DNA of 64,000 nt from Ligustrum vulgare (lineage: Eukaryota > Streptophyta > Magnoliopsida > Lamiales > Oleaceae): contig OY743179.1 of the NCBI GenBank assembly GCA_963555705.1, positions 19,972,692 to 20,036,691 on the forward strand, written 5' to 3'. The notes under the pieces were generated by a model. That model had not been told where the DNA came from, did not search any database, and was given only the letters and a program-made list of their open reading frames with translations. The translations under genes were made by a program, and so were the position numbers. Position 1 is the stretch's first letter, and every line of letters starts with the position of its first letter. Shown here one piece after another: positions 1-11,048 of this stretch.

Positions 1-1130
1 AGGCTCCATTAGCCAGTGTTTTTGCTATATTGTACGATCCTTCCCAAGTTTTGGCTAATGGTGCGAGTAACAATTCTTTGGTGGCTTGAAACACTTTTCT
101 ACTAACCAGGTCTCTAATGTGGAATATTCTTCCGCAAACATTGAAGTTGTAATACCTGCACACTTTTTTTTTTGTAAGTCGCATTTTGAAGTTCCAAGTG
201 ATTAATTTTTTCTTCGATGAGATCAAGATTGGATCCAAGCACCAGATCATTTATTTGCTATGAGTAATACTTCTTTATGCATGATGAGATTCTAATTCTT
301 ACAAGGATGATTGATACAATTTCAAATACTAGAGTGAATGGGGTTTCACTGGTTGTAGTTCTACAGGTGGTTCTATATGGCTATAGGACCCTGGAGAGTT
401 CATCAGACCTTAAACCCTTCAGGTCATCAAGTTTGGTCCTCAAGGTATGATTGTTGATTTTGTTTACAAGTTTAACGTTCTCATTAGCTTGTGGGTGATT
501 CGTTGTTGAGTAGTGCTTATTGATTTTTCGCTCTTCACAAAATGACCTTAGTTTAGTTTTCAAACTTTTCCCTGTTGTATGCCACTATTGAATGAGGAAA
601 ACCGAATTGATAGATAATAGATTTCCATACAAAGTCTGATGTTTTTTTTGCTCAATTATTCTCGCTAGGGGTTCAACTTTGGCCCACTTTACGAAGTAGT
701 CCACTAACAATTGCATTCTTGGTAGACCCATTTTTAGTTGAGAATGGCCCAATGAGGAAAATTCCCCCACTTAGAAAATGACCATTGTGCTATTATTAGT
801 GATGGTAACGGTTCGTTCGAGATCTGATCATCAGAGCAAATCATTGACATTTATTCACATTTTCTTACAAATTCTAAGGCATCTTTTTTAAAGGATGGCC
901 AGGAGTATCCTTGTTGTAAGATTTTGAACGAAAATGATTGACCTCCAGCATGGTTGCCACATATTCCTTCATGCACCCCTCTCATTATGTGTTCGACTTC
1001 TTCCTCATTCAAACATTTGAGTATAGTGAATGAAAATACTCTTGATTATAATATATCATCGATTAATGTATACTTGGTTGGTTTGATTTTTAGCTTCCAA
1101 ACATCATCTCAACTCAATAGGCATCATTAC
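1..1130 (-). pseudogene. Ty3/gypsy integrase remnant (Tat-like element, 3' part)
   Basis: Reading the minus strand gives, in order, a zinc-binding region (about 1130-900, with HEGICGNHAGG and ILQQGYSWPSF), the integrase core start (about 770-650, with LLVDYFVKWAKVEPLA), the core end (563-381, with HPQANENVKLVNK) and a C-terminal domain (about 100-1, with LAKTWEGSYNI). This is the usual order and wording of plant Ty3/gypsy integrases, which insert the cDNA into chromosomes. The frame is broken by many stops and shifts, so it is not functional. The element runs off the left window edge, so its 3' LTR is not seen. It is continuous with the RNase H and RT remnants to the right. Confidence 0.85.
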
Positions 1131-1229
1131 ATTGTTCAAGTGTTGGATGATCTTATCCATTCAGCTCAATTTTGGATCAATTGACGTCACAGAAATCTCG
1201 GCCTATGTAAGTGTTGAACTTTTCACTTT

Positions 1230-1670
1230 GTCGATGGAAACACTATCTAACTTATCAGTTCCTTCACTTGTGGCCAGCTTTGCTAGATCATCTACTTGGT
1301 TGTTCGAGTCCTGTGGATCTTTTTTCACTTTTACAAATGTAAATTTCTCCAACTTTTTCTTACCTTTTTTTGGTAAGAAGACACCTTCTCATCTTACGTG
1401 TTGTAAGTGCCCTGGACGGGTAGTTGGGGATGGTTGTATACTATTACTTCGAGTATTCTTATTGTCCTTGTTATTTTTAGACCTACTACCATGGCCTCTA
1501 CTCTGCTTCATTGTTGGTTGTGGGGAATTCAAACCAGAGGGACTAAAAATAAAAGTGTATCACTGGGTCGATGAGTACAATTCTAGCACCTGCACTATTT
1601 TTTTTTTTTTTTTTGTAGATGATTGTCCTCAAACAAATAACTATGTGTGTCTTGGTCAGGTATTTCGATG
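1230..1670 (-). pseudogene. Second (archaeal-type) RNase H remnant of the gypsy element
   Basis: Minus-strand frames between about 1620 and 1230 give GARIVLIDP, FPTTNNEAE and, at the end, NNQVDDLAKLAT. These match the second RNase H domain that plant Tat-lineage gypsy elements carry between the RT/RNase H and the integrase (usual wording: FPTTNNEAEYEA and ENSQADALAKLA). Stops and frameshifts interrupt it. The T run at about 1598-1615 is a late expansion. The domain is what places this element in the dual-RNase-H clade. The assignment rests on motif memory, not on an alignment. Confidence 0.7.
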
Positions 1671-1689
1671 TTGATGAGTTGATGATATT

Positions 1690-2681
1690 CAACTATGATA
1701 TCCTCCATGGCCTAACTTTTGATTGTTGTCCTCGATTTGTAGGTTATATCAAACTACCCCAAATCTAACGTCCACTTCATTAATCTTCCTGATGTGTCCG
1801 AATTTTGCAAGGCCTGGCGAAGTAAGACATTTGTAATTAATTCTCATGTATGTTCTAGAAAGTTTCCGGTCTTAACTTGCATGAACTCGTAATTAGTATG
1901 GGGCTACATTTTCCATCGGTGCATACCTAAGTTTCACATCATTCAAGGCCTGGTTGATATAGTATGCTAGGTACTAGATACCTTCTTCAGTTCTCACAAG
2001 CACAATACTGATCGATACCTCTAACACTACCAGATAGAATGATAAGATTTATCTAGGAACTAGTTTGGATAACATAGGTGGAGAGGCGAGTTGATTTTTT
2101 AGGTCTTCAAAAGTTTGTTGACACTTTTCGGACCAGTAAAGATTCTTTCCAAGTTTGAGACCTTTGAAGAGAGGTCTGCATTTATTTGTAGACTTTGAGA
2201 TGAACCTACTCATGGCCGCAATTCTCACAGTCAAGATTTGTACCTCTTTGATTTTTGTTAGGCCTTCATCTAAATCAGAACTTTTATATATTTTTGGGTT
2301 GGTTTCAATACATCGTTGACGGACAATATATCCTAAGAATTTCCCAAATTCTACCACAAAAGAGCATTTATGTGGATTGAGCTTCATTTTGCACTATCTG
2401 AGAATGACAAATATTTCTGCAAGGTGCTGGACATGATCTAAAGATTTGATGTTTTTACTAAAATATCATCAATGTAGAATTCTATGTTCCTACCACTTTG
2501 ATTAGCAAACATTGAATTGACAAGTCATTGATACGTTGTCCCTATATTTTTTCAGCCCAAACAACATATTTTATAACAATAAAGTCATATGTCTGTCACA
2601 AATGAGGTATGATCTTCATCCAACTCATGCATAAGGATATTAATGTATCCAAATTATGCATCCATGAAACTAAGTAATTTA
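1690..2681 (-). pseudogene. Ty3/gypsy reverse transcriptase (palm, thumb) and RNase H remnant
   Basis: From 2681 downward the minus strand reads LLSFMDA, then HELDEDHTSFVTD, then a YIDD catalytic box (about 2476-2465), then the thumb ORF at 2387-2049 (KLNPHKCSFVVEFGKFLGYI), then RNase H with YYINQALND and LRYAPMEN (about 1960-1880). Together these are the RT palm, thumb and connected RNase H of a Ty3/gypsy pol. Stops occur between the motifs. The N-terminal half of the same RT lies at 4529-4776; the Helitron at 2682-4528 separates the halves. Confidence 0.88.
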
Positions 2682-3656
2682 TCTTTATCTTTATTTATTT
2701 ATTTATTATTTATATTTATATATATAAAAGTAGAAGTGAGGGGAGAGATCATTTTGGAGGAAAAATTGCATTTAATGACTCTCTCTCTCTCTCTCTTCAT
2801 TTCTACTTTTATGTATAAATAAATAAATAAATAAAGAAAAAATAAATATTTTTGTAGAAAAAATTATTATTTAATACATATTTAGTAAGATTTGTAATAA
2901 ATATACTATGTGTAAATGTATTACATTGAAAATGAAAAAAATTAGATTAATATATTTGAACATAAATAATGTGATATCTATGTAAATGTGTTATGTAGGA
3001 AATGAAAAACTTGGATTAATATATTTGAACATAAATAAATGTGATATGTATGTAAATGTGTTATGTGTGAAATAAAAAAAATTGTATTAATATATTTGAA
3101 CATAAATAAATGTCATATCTATATAAATGTGTTAAATTGAAAATGAAAATTTTGGATTAATATATTTGAAAATAAAAAATTCATGCTATATAAATTTGTT
3201 TAGCTAGAAATGAAGATTTTGAATCAATATATTTTGAAAAAAAAAAAAAAAAACAAATCATTGAAGTTTTACTTTCTAATATGTCAATAAATGAATAGGT
3301 TCTTCAATAAGCATATTAAAAAAATAATTAATTATTTGCTATCAACTTTTTACCACCAATGATAAATTGGTAGAAAATTTAATCATTTCATCATTTTGAC
3401 AAAAAATTGTATGCTTAAAAAACAGGAAAAATAAAATATATCAATTAATATATTGAATTTCGAATAAAATATATGTAAGGAACATATTAAAAAATAAAGG
3501 TAATTAAAAATTATAACATAAGGTTATAAGGTGGATAAATTTTTAGAAAAAAAGTAAATAAAAGTCAAAAGACATTTATATAAAAAATTTAATTAAATGT
3601 CAATCTTTGAGTGGTGCGGTACACTGAGTTTACATTCATAATTTTTTATTTTGATT

Positions 3657-3693
<37 letters not shown>

Positions 3694-4528
3694 TTTCAAA
3701 ATCAATAACACGTGTTATGTAGGAAATGAAAAAAATTGGATTAATATATATATGAACATAAATACATGTCATATTATATCTATGTAAATGTGTTACATTG
3801 AAAATGAAAAATTTGGATTAATATATTTTAAAATAAATAAATATATATTATATAAATTTGTTAAGTTAGAAATGAAAAAAATTAAATTAATATATTTTGA
3901 AAATAAATAAATAAAATTATTGAAATTTTACTTCCTAATATGTCAATAAATGAATAGGCTCTTTAATACTCATGTTACAAAAATAATTAATTATTTTCTA
4001 TCAACTTTTTAACCAGACATATTTTCGCTATCCAATTTTCAGCAACTACTTTTTACCTCAAAATTATAAATAAACAAGTTTATAAACTAAACATTATTAC
4101 CAAACGGATGCTTAACCATTTCATCATTTTGATAAAAATAGGCATGTTTAAAAAATAAGAAAAAATAAAATATATGTAAGCAACACATTAAAAAATATAG
4201 TTAATAAAAGATTATAAAATATTTAAAGGGAAATAGGTGATGAGGTTGACAAATTTTCAGAGAAAAACTTAAATAAAAGTCAAAAAAAATTATATAAAAT
4301 TTTTAAATGAGTGCCAAATTTTAAGTGACGCGATATACTTAGTGTACATGTACCATTTTTTTTTTATTTTGAATAGTTTTGTCTTTTTAAAAGTTTCAAA
4401 TTCAAAAACATTTTGTATTGAAATTTTATTTAAATTATGTTTTTTATTTGATATGATTGAATCAAGATATTTTCAAAATTATGATTTAAAAATTATATAT
4501 TCCACGCATCGCACGGGTAGACAACTAG
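2682..4528 (+). mobile_element. Non-autonomous Helitron, 1.85 kb, inserted in the gypsy RT
   Basis: The insert begins with TC (TCTTTATC, after A at 2681) and ends with CTAG at 4525-4528, followed by T. That is the A|T target and TC...CTRR ends of Helitrons. A GC-rich imperfect hairpin lies about 6 bp before the end (CCACGCATCGCACGGG, 4502-4517). No target duplication is present, as expected. Removing 2682-4528 rejoins the RT reading frame exactly (IIGY from the right side, KLLSFMDA from the left). The interior is AT-rich and has no Rep/helicase ORF, so it would have been moved in trans. It contains internal repeats, listed separately. Confidence 0.85.
2905..4330. repeat. Internal repeats of the Helitron
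   Basis: About 70-bp units recur at about 2909, 2982, 3052, 3122 and 3190, each with AAATGTGTTA...TGAAAA...GGATTAATATATTTGAA. The same unit returns at about 3710 and 3785. A larger block (about 3255-3640, with ATGTCAATAAATGAATAGG and TAATTAATTATTTGCTATC) is repeated at about 3905-4330. This suggests an internal duplication of about 660 bp on top of a short tandem array. The T run at 3660-3689 lies between the two blocks. Confidence 0.75.
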
Positions 4529-4776
4529 TATCCTATTATGACATTCACCATTTGATTTATTCTGGGAATTGGAAAGTTATCTTTTGGACATGGTTTATTC
4601 AAATATGTGAAATCATTGCATAACCTCTGTGTGGTAGCTCTTATGTACTAGTACTAGATTTACCACCCATTGTGGATGTTTGGCTTAGACCTATTACCTA
4701 GTAATCTATTTCGTTGGCTAGTGTTTCATATCCTTTTCCATTCAGAAAGTGATGTTTCTACCTTTTAGGTCTTGCG
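4529..4776 (-). pseudogene. Ty3/gypsy RT N-terminal (fingers) remnant
   Basis: The minus strand from about 4620 to 4530 reads CNDFTYLNKPCPKDNFPIPR, the fingers motif of Ty3/gypsy RT (usual CVDFTDLNKACPKDSFPLPR), followed by IIG at the Helitron junction. The part nearer 4776 reads KVETSLSEW, the stretch just before RT. A stop and small shifts are present. It is the direct upstream partner of the RT remnant at 1690-2681. Confidence 0.85.
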
Positions 4777-5094
4777 CAATGTTTAGAAAATTGGACTAGA
4801 TCAACCAGTTCGATCGAGAAAACTGGGAACCAGCCGAAAACTCGATTTTCGATTTTTTTTGTATGTTTTGCTTTTCTCTAGTTATTTTAAGCTACTTTTG
4901 TACATAATTTTATTTTCTAAATTGGTAAATACTAGTTTATTTGTAAAATAATTTATTTTTTAGAAAATTTTGTGATTTTTGAAATATTTTTTTATATTTT
5001 AATTGAAACCGGTTCGACTTCGATTTGATCCGGTCAGACCTTTTGACCCCTTACCTTTTTCGGTTCAAACCGATTTTTGATTTTCTAAACACTA
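4777..5094. mobile_element. hAT-type MITE, 318 bp
   Basis: The ends are inverted repeats, CAATGTTTAGAAAA at the left and (reverse complement) TAGTGTTTAGAAAA at the right. The inside is AT-rich, with GGTTCGA/CCGGTT-type sub-terminal motifs. The flanking 8-mers GTCTTGCG and GTTTTGCA match at 6 of 8 positions, consistent with an old 8-bp hAT target duplication. No coding potential. It sits in the gypsy pol between the protease linker and RT. Confidence 0.65.
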
Positions 5095-5922
5095 GTTTTG
5101 CATCATGTTCAATGTTGAGTTTAGGGCATGCTAGACTTACTAGGATTCCTTCCATGTCCGTGTGAGTCCATGCAAATACGTCCAAGTTCTTTTTCAAAAA
5201 TTGTACCAGTTCAGATTTTACTGGATCTTTTAGTTCTTTGACAATCTTCAATTGTACTTTAGGTCTTTCATCATCCACGAAGATTTCAGTCAATCTTCCA
5301 CAGATCTAGTTCTTAGCTCATTTTGATCCATGCATGGTCAAGTGTGGATTTCTTTATCAGATATTTCTCTTGCATATCTATACTTTCACATATTTGTGTG
5401 GGACTGAAGTCGAGATTATACTCTCTTGCTATCTTTCGATCACACCTTACGACTTCTACTCCATGAGAAGTGGGAAGTTTCATCACATAGTGATAAATTG
5501 AAGTTGCAGCTTCCAGTTCTTGCAAAATTTGGTCAGCCCAGAATGGCTTTGTAATTGGATGCAAAGTCAGCCACAACAATGTTTGCGATGACTTTCCTTA
5601 TGCAAGGTCAAATGTCAAACTCTACCATCTCATAATCACCTGTGAACCCTTGAAGTTCGATAGGATACGGACAAAGATGACATTCATCCAGACACATCTG
5701 CATGTAAGTCCTTTAATATATAATATTCATTGTGTTTCTATTATTGACCATGGTTTGATAGATCTTATGCCTGATATCGACGTGGTGATGATGAGGACAT
5801 TCGTCTGAGGCAATAGAATCCCTTGTGCATCCACTTTAGAAAAAGCGAAGGACTTGTTCTCCTGTTTAGGTGTTAGAGACCTAGCGGTGAAAATCGATAA
5901 CCATTACGTGCCTCTCTGATGA
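5095..5922 (-). pseudogene. Ty3/gypsy protease and protease-RT linker remnant
   Basis: Minus-strand ORFs at 5579-5313 and 5293-5051 carry ATSIYHYVMKLPTSHGVEVV, VRCDRKIAREY and FLKKNLDVFAWTHTDMEGI, the linker found between the aspartic protease and RT in plant gypsy elements. Just upstream (about 5640-5540) the minus strand reads LQGFTGDYEMVEF and VVADFASNYKAILG, the end of the protease. At the expected catalytic site (about 5760-5725) it reads NNRNTMNIIY in place of the usual DNGSSADILY, so the catalytic Asp is gone. Several stops are present. Confidence 0.8.
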
Positions 5923-6830
5923 TGATGTGATCCGGACCAGGCATCGAAGGGCGAAGTCGAGTCATCGGCAATATGATAGTGATCTACGTGCAAAACGGAG
6001 CAAGTTCCGTGTTGGGGTCGAGCCGAGAAGGCGAAAGGATCGAGCCGAGGCAGGAAATCAAACAATAAGGCAGAAACTAATTCACGGCCGTAACCTCCAT
6101 TCTTACGGCCGTAACATCCTTAAGGCAGAAACAAGCAGAACGTTGATTACGGCCGTAAGAAGTTTATCACGGCCTTAAAAATGAAATTGAAATATTTTAC
6201 GGCCGTAACACCTAATTGAAAATTGAGACAGAATGTTCATTACGGCCGTAAGCTATATATTCACGGCCGTAATTCAGGATTCCAGATTTTCCAGAATTTT
6301 ACCAATTATTTTGTTTCCTTTTATTATTTTTGGTTATTTTCCTATTTTAGAATTTTAGCATAATTAAAATTCTATTTTGAGTAAATTAGATGCTAGGTTA
6401 TTTTGCTTATTTATACGCTTTTCAATTCATTGTAAAAACAGACAAGTTTGATTTGAGATTAATAAAATTTGTGAGAGGATTCTCCAAAATTGAGAGGTTG
6501 AGTTATTCCCTTTTTCTTGAACTTATCAAAGATTCAATCTTTGTGGCGTTCTTCCAGCAAACTTATCAAATATTCGCAAGAATATTTGTGGAGTTTCCGA
6601 ATTCGAAACTTATCAAGGAAATTGACAAGTCCTTGTGGCGTTCACCAATCTTGGTTCTTCAATCCGCATCGCCATAAATTGCGTCGTGATTGTCGGGTCA
6701 AGGCTTTACCGTCGTTCTATCCTTATTTTTCGTTGTTTGTGTAGCGTCAGATCTGATCTAGATCTATTCTAGGGTTTTAAATTTCGTTATTCTGCGTGTT
6801 CGACGAGATTCCCCTACCGGGATCGCGTCA
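5923..6830 (+). mobile_element. Solo LTR, family A (TGATGTGATC...), 908 bp
   Basis: It starts TGATGTGATCCGGACC and ends GGGATCGCGTCA. Both sides carry the same 5-bp target duplication GATGA (5918-5922 and 6831-6835). It shares start, body and end with the LTRs at 48923 and 51967. There is no internal region, so it is a solo LTR left by recombination between two LTRs. The U3 contains about seven copies of ACGGCCGTAA (6083-6283), upstream of TATTTATACGC (about 6409). It interrupts the gypsy element just upstream of the protease. Confidence 0.9.
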
Positions 6831-7576
6831 GATGAGTTGCAGTTTTTGTCATTTTTACCCTTCTTGACTCTGATTTCCATTTACCAAGTTATGGATTTCA
6901 TGGGAGGAAGATCTGGTAGGTTTGCTTGTCGGAAACATTTATTTTACCCCCTTCTTCCTTAGGATCTCCTACATATTCTTTCAATTAATTAGACTAATCA
7001 ACTTTTCCTATTCCCACTTTAGGTCCCTACATTCATCAGTATCATGTCCAGAGAACTTGTGATATATGCAATACTTGGACTGGTTGAGCTCTGATGAATA
7101 TTTTCTCAATTACCTTGGTTTCAGGAGAGTAAATTCTTATTTGTTATATTCATAAAGACCATATACGGCTGGGCGTTCCAGATTGAAAATGTTTAAGATG
7201 GTTCCAGGTGTGGAAGGGAGCAATCAGCTCCTCGAAAATCATATCTTTTCTTCGAATGATCTATATCATTTCTTGCCACGTCCTTTTCCTTGCCTTTGAT
7301 ATTTTTTCACGTCCTTCGAGTTTCCCTATCTTCAACTCTTCTTGCTTTCTCCTTTATATCCCCTATAGCCCTCTTAGCTTTTGTAAGAAATTCTCGTAAA
7401 GTTCTTGGTCTAGCTTCGTATATTGGCCACCAGATCCTTGAATCGGGCCACGATCCAAATATTATAGCCATCAAAAGTGCATCATCTCAAACTTTATCGA
7501 TAGCCATAATTTGACCGATGTAGATAAATGTTCAATGAATACATTATTACTATGTTTGATTGTAACTGATTGTTCA
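6831..7576 (-). pseudogene. Ty3/gypsy gag C-terminal remnant
   Basis: Minus-strand frames read SKYCIYHKFSGHDTDECRDL (about 7085-7025), which is the short zinc-knuckle-like motif of plant Tat/Athila gag. Further up (about 7500-7370) comes GSWPDSRIWWPIYEARPRTL followed by AKRAIG, the middle of gag. Frameshifts and stops are frequent. The gag N-terminal half lies at 15574-16133; the LTR nest at about 7577-15573 separates the two. Confidence 0.75.
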
Positions 7577-8010
7577 TATAGCAATCGAGAATTCTCCATT
7601 TCTTATTTAAATAAATATTCTTATTTCTTAAAAACGTATCGCTACGACTTCACCCATTTATTTTAAAACACGTGTTTGTCTAGTCATTATTAAGTGAAAT
7701 TAAATTTATTTTATTAAAAGTGTCTCATTTTCACTATTTATTTTCAAATCCAAACTTCAACTAATTTGAGTCCAGACTATTTTAATCCAATTCAATTCCT
7801 TAGGCCAAAATGTTATTTCCTATCATTCGAGCCCAATTAAAATCCAATCAATCATTTCTTGGCTCAAAAACCATGACAACATCCTCAGTTTAAGTTTTTC
7901 TTCCCTCTTCCCCATGTTTCAAATTTTTGGGTATGATATTCTAGGTGTGAAATTCTCTAATCTACTGTTAGCCATTTTCAGTTTTGACATGAAAAATCCC
8001 ACACATTCAC

Positions 8011-8721
8011 TTATGCAAGTCCCTTTGGTGTTTGGACTCAAAATTCCCACGGCAATTTATTACCAACCCAAGAAAGCTTAAATAATAAAATAAACATAAA
8101 CCTAAGTTTACTCTAACCAAAATTTCAAGGAACAAACCTTAACCCAATTGAGAGAAATAAACAAGTTCATAGATTTCTTCCAACAAAACAAGAAATAAAA
8201 TACTCCAAGTGAAATCGAGAAAATTACCTCAAAGAGGCGTGATAAAGGAGGAATTTAACCTCATCATTCTTCACACAAGAAGAGAGCTTCACAATGAACT
8301 AAGTTATGTCTAGGGTTTGAAGAGAGAAATCTATTTATAGTATAAAAATTGAGAGAATAAAGAAATCCTGAAAAGAAACAAAAATCTCGCGAAATCTGGG
8401 TCCGGGTCAAGCGCCAAGCTGCACAGAGTAATTTCCCATGGCCGCACAGTAGGCCATTTCTTGGTTCTGTTAAATCAACAAATGTCACGCGGCCACGACC
8501 CGTTTCAACCATGCGGCCATGTGGTTGGATTTTCAGCACCTCGTGATTTTTGGTCTTTTACTTGATTCTTGGCTCGTCTCTTGACTTGATCACTTTGTTT
8601 GGCCTTGAATCTTCTTCCAAAATATCCCATAATTGACCTGGGGCTCTTCGAATATGCACTTCAAAATTTGTTTGGCTTGGATAATTAATTTTCCACGCCA
8701 AGCCCGCTATGATTCTCATCA
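8011..8721 (-). mobile_element. Solo LTR, family B, minus orientation, 711 bp
   Basis: Read on the minus strand it begins TGATGAGAATCATAGC and ends with AACACCAAAGGGACTTGCATAA, matching the LTRs of the element at 9393-14662 from end to end. Flanking 5-mers TTCAC (8006-8010) and CTCAC (8722-8726) differ at one base. The U3 has GC-rich motifs such as CATGGCCGCAC, GCGGCCACG and ATGCGGCCATG (8408-8527), and a TATA box (CTATAAATAGATTT on the minus strand) at about 8342-8329. Confidence 0.82.
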
Positions 8722-9922
8722 CTCACTGCCTCTAATCCAAATTAATGTAATTAGGGGATATAGAGAATGTCGCCTCGATTCGATTAATGAATTGAAGGAG
8801 ACGGCAAGAGAATTCAATATAAAACAACATCAATCCATACACCACAGTCTGTGAAAATCAAACCTCACGCACACCAAAATTGAACCTCCATTGTGAGTCC
8901 ATAGCCAGTCTGTAAAACCTCTAAACCAAACACCATCACGCTGCCTCCTCTAGAACCACCCAACACCACCACATGGCCACTAACACCAGTCATTCCAGCA
9001 TCACCCAACCACCACCTGCAACCCCATACGGACGGCCGTACACCATCCATCAACCACCACCCAAAATCGAACCCACGGTCAACCATAATCGCCTCATGCC
9101 ACACCATCGACCACCACTGCCTCATTTCCAATCTCCCACCAAATCCAAAACCCAAAACAACCACAAAATCAAGAAATAAAATAAACCCAATACCTTACCT
9201 CGAACCTCGACCCATTCTGGTTAGAATACCACTGGAGAAACTCCCAAAAATCGCAACTTGCAGCCTCACTTCCTTTCGGTTCTTCGCACCCAAATCCTCC
9301 CAAGCCTCTTCACTCATACACCGGCACCACCACGTGACGGTGGCGATATTGCCGGCCTCTCCACCGATGGTGTGGATCAGAGCAAGGGGCGGTGATGAGA
9401 ATCATAGGAGGCTCGACAGGGGAAAATTAATCACGCGAGCCTAACAAATTTTAAGTACATTTTGAAGGACTCCTGAGATAACAAAGAATGGTATTCGAGG
9501 CTAAACCAAGTGATTAAAGTCAAGAAACAAGCCGAGAATCAAGCTGGAGTAAAAAATCAGGAGTAGTGAATTTTACCCCACGCGACCGCGCAGTAGAAGC
9601 AAGGCGCGGTCTCGCAATCCTCAGTTAAATGAACAGAATGCAAAATTAATGCCTGCGCTGCACGACCGTTCCATTGTCCTGAAGCCAGAATGCACAAAGT
9701 TTTATTTCATTTCTGATTTTTTATTTTTAATTCCATTATTTTTTACTATATATACTCCACAACACTCAAACTCTAAAATGGCCTTGATTTTTAGAACTCT
9801 TAGCTTGTGAAGCTTGAAGTCTCCATTGGAGCAAAATCTGAAAGTAAATCCTTCTTCTAAATCTTGTGCTCGACTTCATTTTAGAATTGTATGATTCTTA
9901 TGTTGTTGGAAGAAATATATGA

Positions 9923-10874
9923 TGTAACGGACCAGGTCTCACTTAACGGGCTGTCTTGACCGTTAGATGACGATATACTGTCCCCACTGTACCAACATCA
10001 CGCTCCCCGAGAAAACATCTCAAGAAGTCACCCATCATATAATTGCTCCAAGTCAAGCACACTTAACTGTGGAGTTTCTAACGATAAACTTCCGGAAAAG
10101 AAGGTGCACCTTGTTGGTATGAGTAGTACCTATAATTTTTTTTAAGCTTTCCTGGCCTGTAACACCCCCCGGTTAGACTCGCGACGTCCTCGTCGCAATT
10201 AAACCATCTGAGAATTCATCTGAGGATCCATTGTCAGGTGTTGGGATTCTAGAGGTGGCTCCCACAGGTTCAAGAGGTGGCTCCCACCCTACGGCGTAGC
10301 ACTTTGTCCCGCATAGCACTTAGATCTCGATTCCGGATGGCGACCGTCTATGATACAATTTGTAACGACCCGAGTCCCACTTAACGGGTTGTTTCGACCG
10401 TTACATGAAGACGTACTGTCCCCACTGTACGAACATAGATCTTTTTAACATGCTTTGTCCTCACTCACACGCTCCTCGAGAAAACTTTCCAGGGGGTCAC
10501 CCATCATAGAATTATTCCAAGTCAAGCAGGCTTAACTGTGGAGTTTTTAACGATAAACTTCCGGAAAATAAGTGCACCGTGTTGGTTTGAGTAGTACTTG
10601 TAACACCAGGTAAGGAAATCTTAAAAGAAATGATAGGTACTACTCATACCAAGAAGGTGCACATTCTTTTCTGGAAGTCCATCATTAGAAACTCCACAAT
10701 TAAGCGTGCTTGGTTTAGAGAAATTCTATGATGGGTGACCTCTTGGAAAGTTTTCTCGGGGAGCTTACGAGTGAGGATAAAGCATGCTGAAAAGACTCGT
10801 GTTGGTACAGAGGGGACAGTACGTCGTCATCTAACGGCTGGGACAGCCCGTTAAGTGGGACCTGAGTTGTTACA
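9923..10874. mobile_element. Aberrant Cassandra TRIM: three LTR copies, one inverted
   Basis: The insert has an exact 5-bp duplication TATGA (9918-9922 and 10875-10879). It contains a complete minus-oriented LTR (9923-10164), a 196-bp internal part (10165-10360), a second minus-oriented LTR lacking its first 35-40 bases (about 10361-10598) and a complete plus-oriented LTR (10599-10874). The LTRs contain 5S rRNA sequence (AATTAAGCGTGCTTGG and ATGATGGGTGACCTCTTGG in the plus copy, about 10700-10745), the hallmark of Cassandra. A weak primer site (TTGTATCATAGAC on the minus strand, about 10359) and a G-rich purine tract beside the 9923 LTR are visible. Both outer ends are U5 ends, which a normal element never has. 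Confidence 0.85.
10360..10361. other. Placeholder boundary between Cassandra internal part and second LTR
   Basis: The internal part ends at 10360 and the second minus-oriented LTR begins TGTAACGACCCGAG at 10361; this zero-length entry only marks that junction. Confidence 0.3.
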
Positions 10875-11036
10875 TATGAACTTGTTTATCTCTCTCCATT
10901 GGGTTAAGCTTATTCCTTGAAATTTTGGTTAGAGTAAACTTGTGTTTAGATTTATTTTACCATTTTAGCTTTCTTGGGTTGATTTCAAAGTGTTGTGGAG
11001 ATTTTTGGTCCAAACATCAAAGGGATTCACATCATT

Positions 11037-11048
11037 TGGTATCAGAGC
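11037..11048 (+). promoter_or_regulatory. Primer binding site, initiator-tRNA-Met type
   Basis: TGGTATCAGAGC starts 2 bases after the end of the left LTR. It matches the 3' end of plant initiator methionine tRNA, the usual primer for such elements. Confidence 0.9.

Larger units (their letters stand above)
9393..11034 (+). repeat. Left LTR of the family B element, split by Cassandra
   Basis: It begins TGATGAGAATCATAGG and ends AGGGATTCACATCA. TACTATATATACTCC at about 9746 is the likely TATA box. Upstream lie CpG-rich motifs (CACGCGACCGCGCAG, GGCGCGGTC; 9578-9680). The insertion 9923-10874 divides it in what should be the R/U5 part. Confidence 0.85.

Noticed and set aside
1132..1674. 180-codon plus-strand ORF
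   Set aside because: Antisense to the second RNase H and integrase junction, which reads clearly on the minus strand.
8865..9179. Overlapping open frames on both strands (99 and 68 codons)
   Set aside because: They come from a C/A-rich stretch in LTR-like DNA; compositional bias keeps both strands open. No motif.
10360..10361. Separate insertion at the Cassandra internal/LTR junction
   Set aside because: It is the ordinary boundary between internal part and LTR; the zero-length feature only marks it.
10700..10760. 5S rRNA gene
   Set aside because: Only the core matches and it sits within a Cassandra LTR.
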